Assembly (NCBI GenBank): GCA_946885735.1
Contig: CAMPGW010000045.1
Location: 1-22,846, forward strand
Direction: 5' to 3'
Source: an uncultured Gammaproteobacteria bacterium
GTDB lineage: Bacteria; Pseudomonadota; Gammaproteobacteria; Xanthomonadales; Xanthomonadaceae
DNA: 22,846 nucleotides
The position numbers were made by a program, and so were the translations under genes. The notes under the pieces were generated by a model that did no database searches, was not told where the DNA came from, and saw only the letters and a program-made list of their open reading frames with translations. Shown in pieces: positions 22,786 through 22,846 of this stretch; positions within the stretch are counted from its first letter, which is position 1; the number at the start of each line of letters is the position of its first letter.

Positions 22786-22846
22786 CGTCTACCTCAGCCC
22801 CACGGCTGCGAGGGAAGGCACGCGCCGGTCTTGAGTGGTGGTGGGT

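Noticed and set aside
22786..22846. Start or end of a further gene at the right edge
   Set aside because: No convincing reading frame, ribosome-binding site or RNA structure can be seen in the last 60 bases.

Overview
The window looks like chromosomal DNA of a high-GC gammaproteobacterium of the Lysobacterales (Xanthomonadales). The main reasons are a Clp-type CRP homologue divergent from speD, the linked order rpe ... trpE-trpG-trpD-trpC ... clp/speD, a long-form purC, and strongly GC-biased codon use. This placement is inferred from gene content and order; no database search was possible.

Bases 1-~3030 differ from the rest. They are lower in GC and hold six small genes of unknown function, all on the + strand, separated by attC-like sites (GTTRRRY boxes and short imperfect stems with an extra unpaired base). 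I read this as the distal end of an integron gene-cassette array whose integrase would lie left of the window. In two cassettes the R'' box near the cassette end is the exact reverse complement of the R' box at the cassette start, as expected for excisable cassettes.

Bases 3033-5362 (minus strand) carry a housekeeping run, purC then a DUF962/Mpo1-like membrane protein then an EamA transporter. Divergent from it is a + strand run: a small c-type cytochrome, a membrane J-domain protein and rpe (5408-6821).

Bases 6818-15342 form a signalling and envelope region between rpe and trpE. It holds a GAF/PP2C-type phosphatase/HATPase regulator, a STAS antagonist, an ECF sigma factor, a membrane anti-sigma-like protein without visible zinc ligands, an exported protein with 26 tandem nine-residue repeats, a predicted outer-membrane protein joining an HExxH peptidase, a beta-propeller and a beta-barrel, and a PrsW-family intramembrane protease. 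A matched promoter-like motif (GACCAACCTTTT, then GGTA at the same spacing) lies before both the sigma gene and the repeat-protein gene. This suggests an autoregulated ECF regulon whose main local target is the repeat protein. This is the best candidate here for an undescribed system.

Bases 15386-20408 are a trp operon, trpE-(SIMPL protein)-trpG-trpD-(ABM-domain protein)-trpC, with two unrelated genes interleaved. Bases 20415-21571 (minus) encode a GNAT acetyltransferase and Clp. A perfect TGTGA-N6-TCACA operator lies in the clp/speD divergent region. After speD come a ~140-bp inverted-repeat (MITE/REP-like) element and a strong UUCG-loop terminator.
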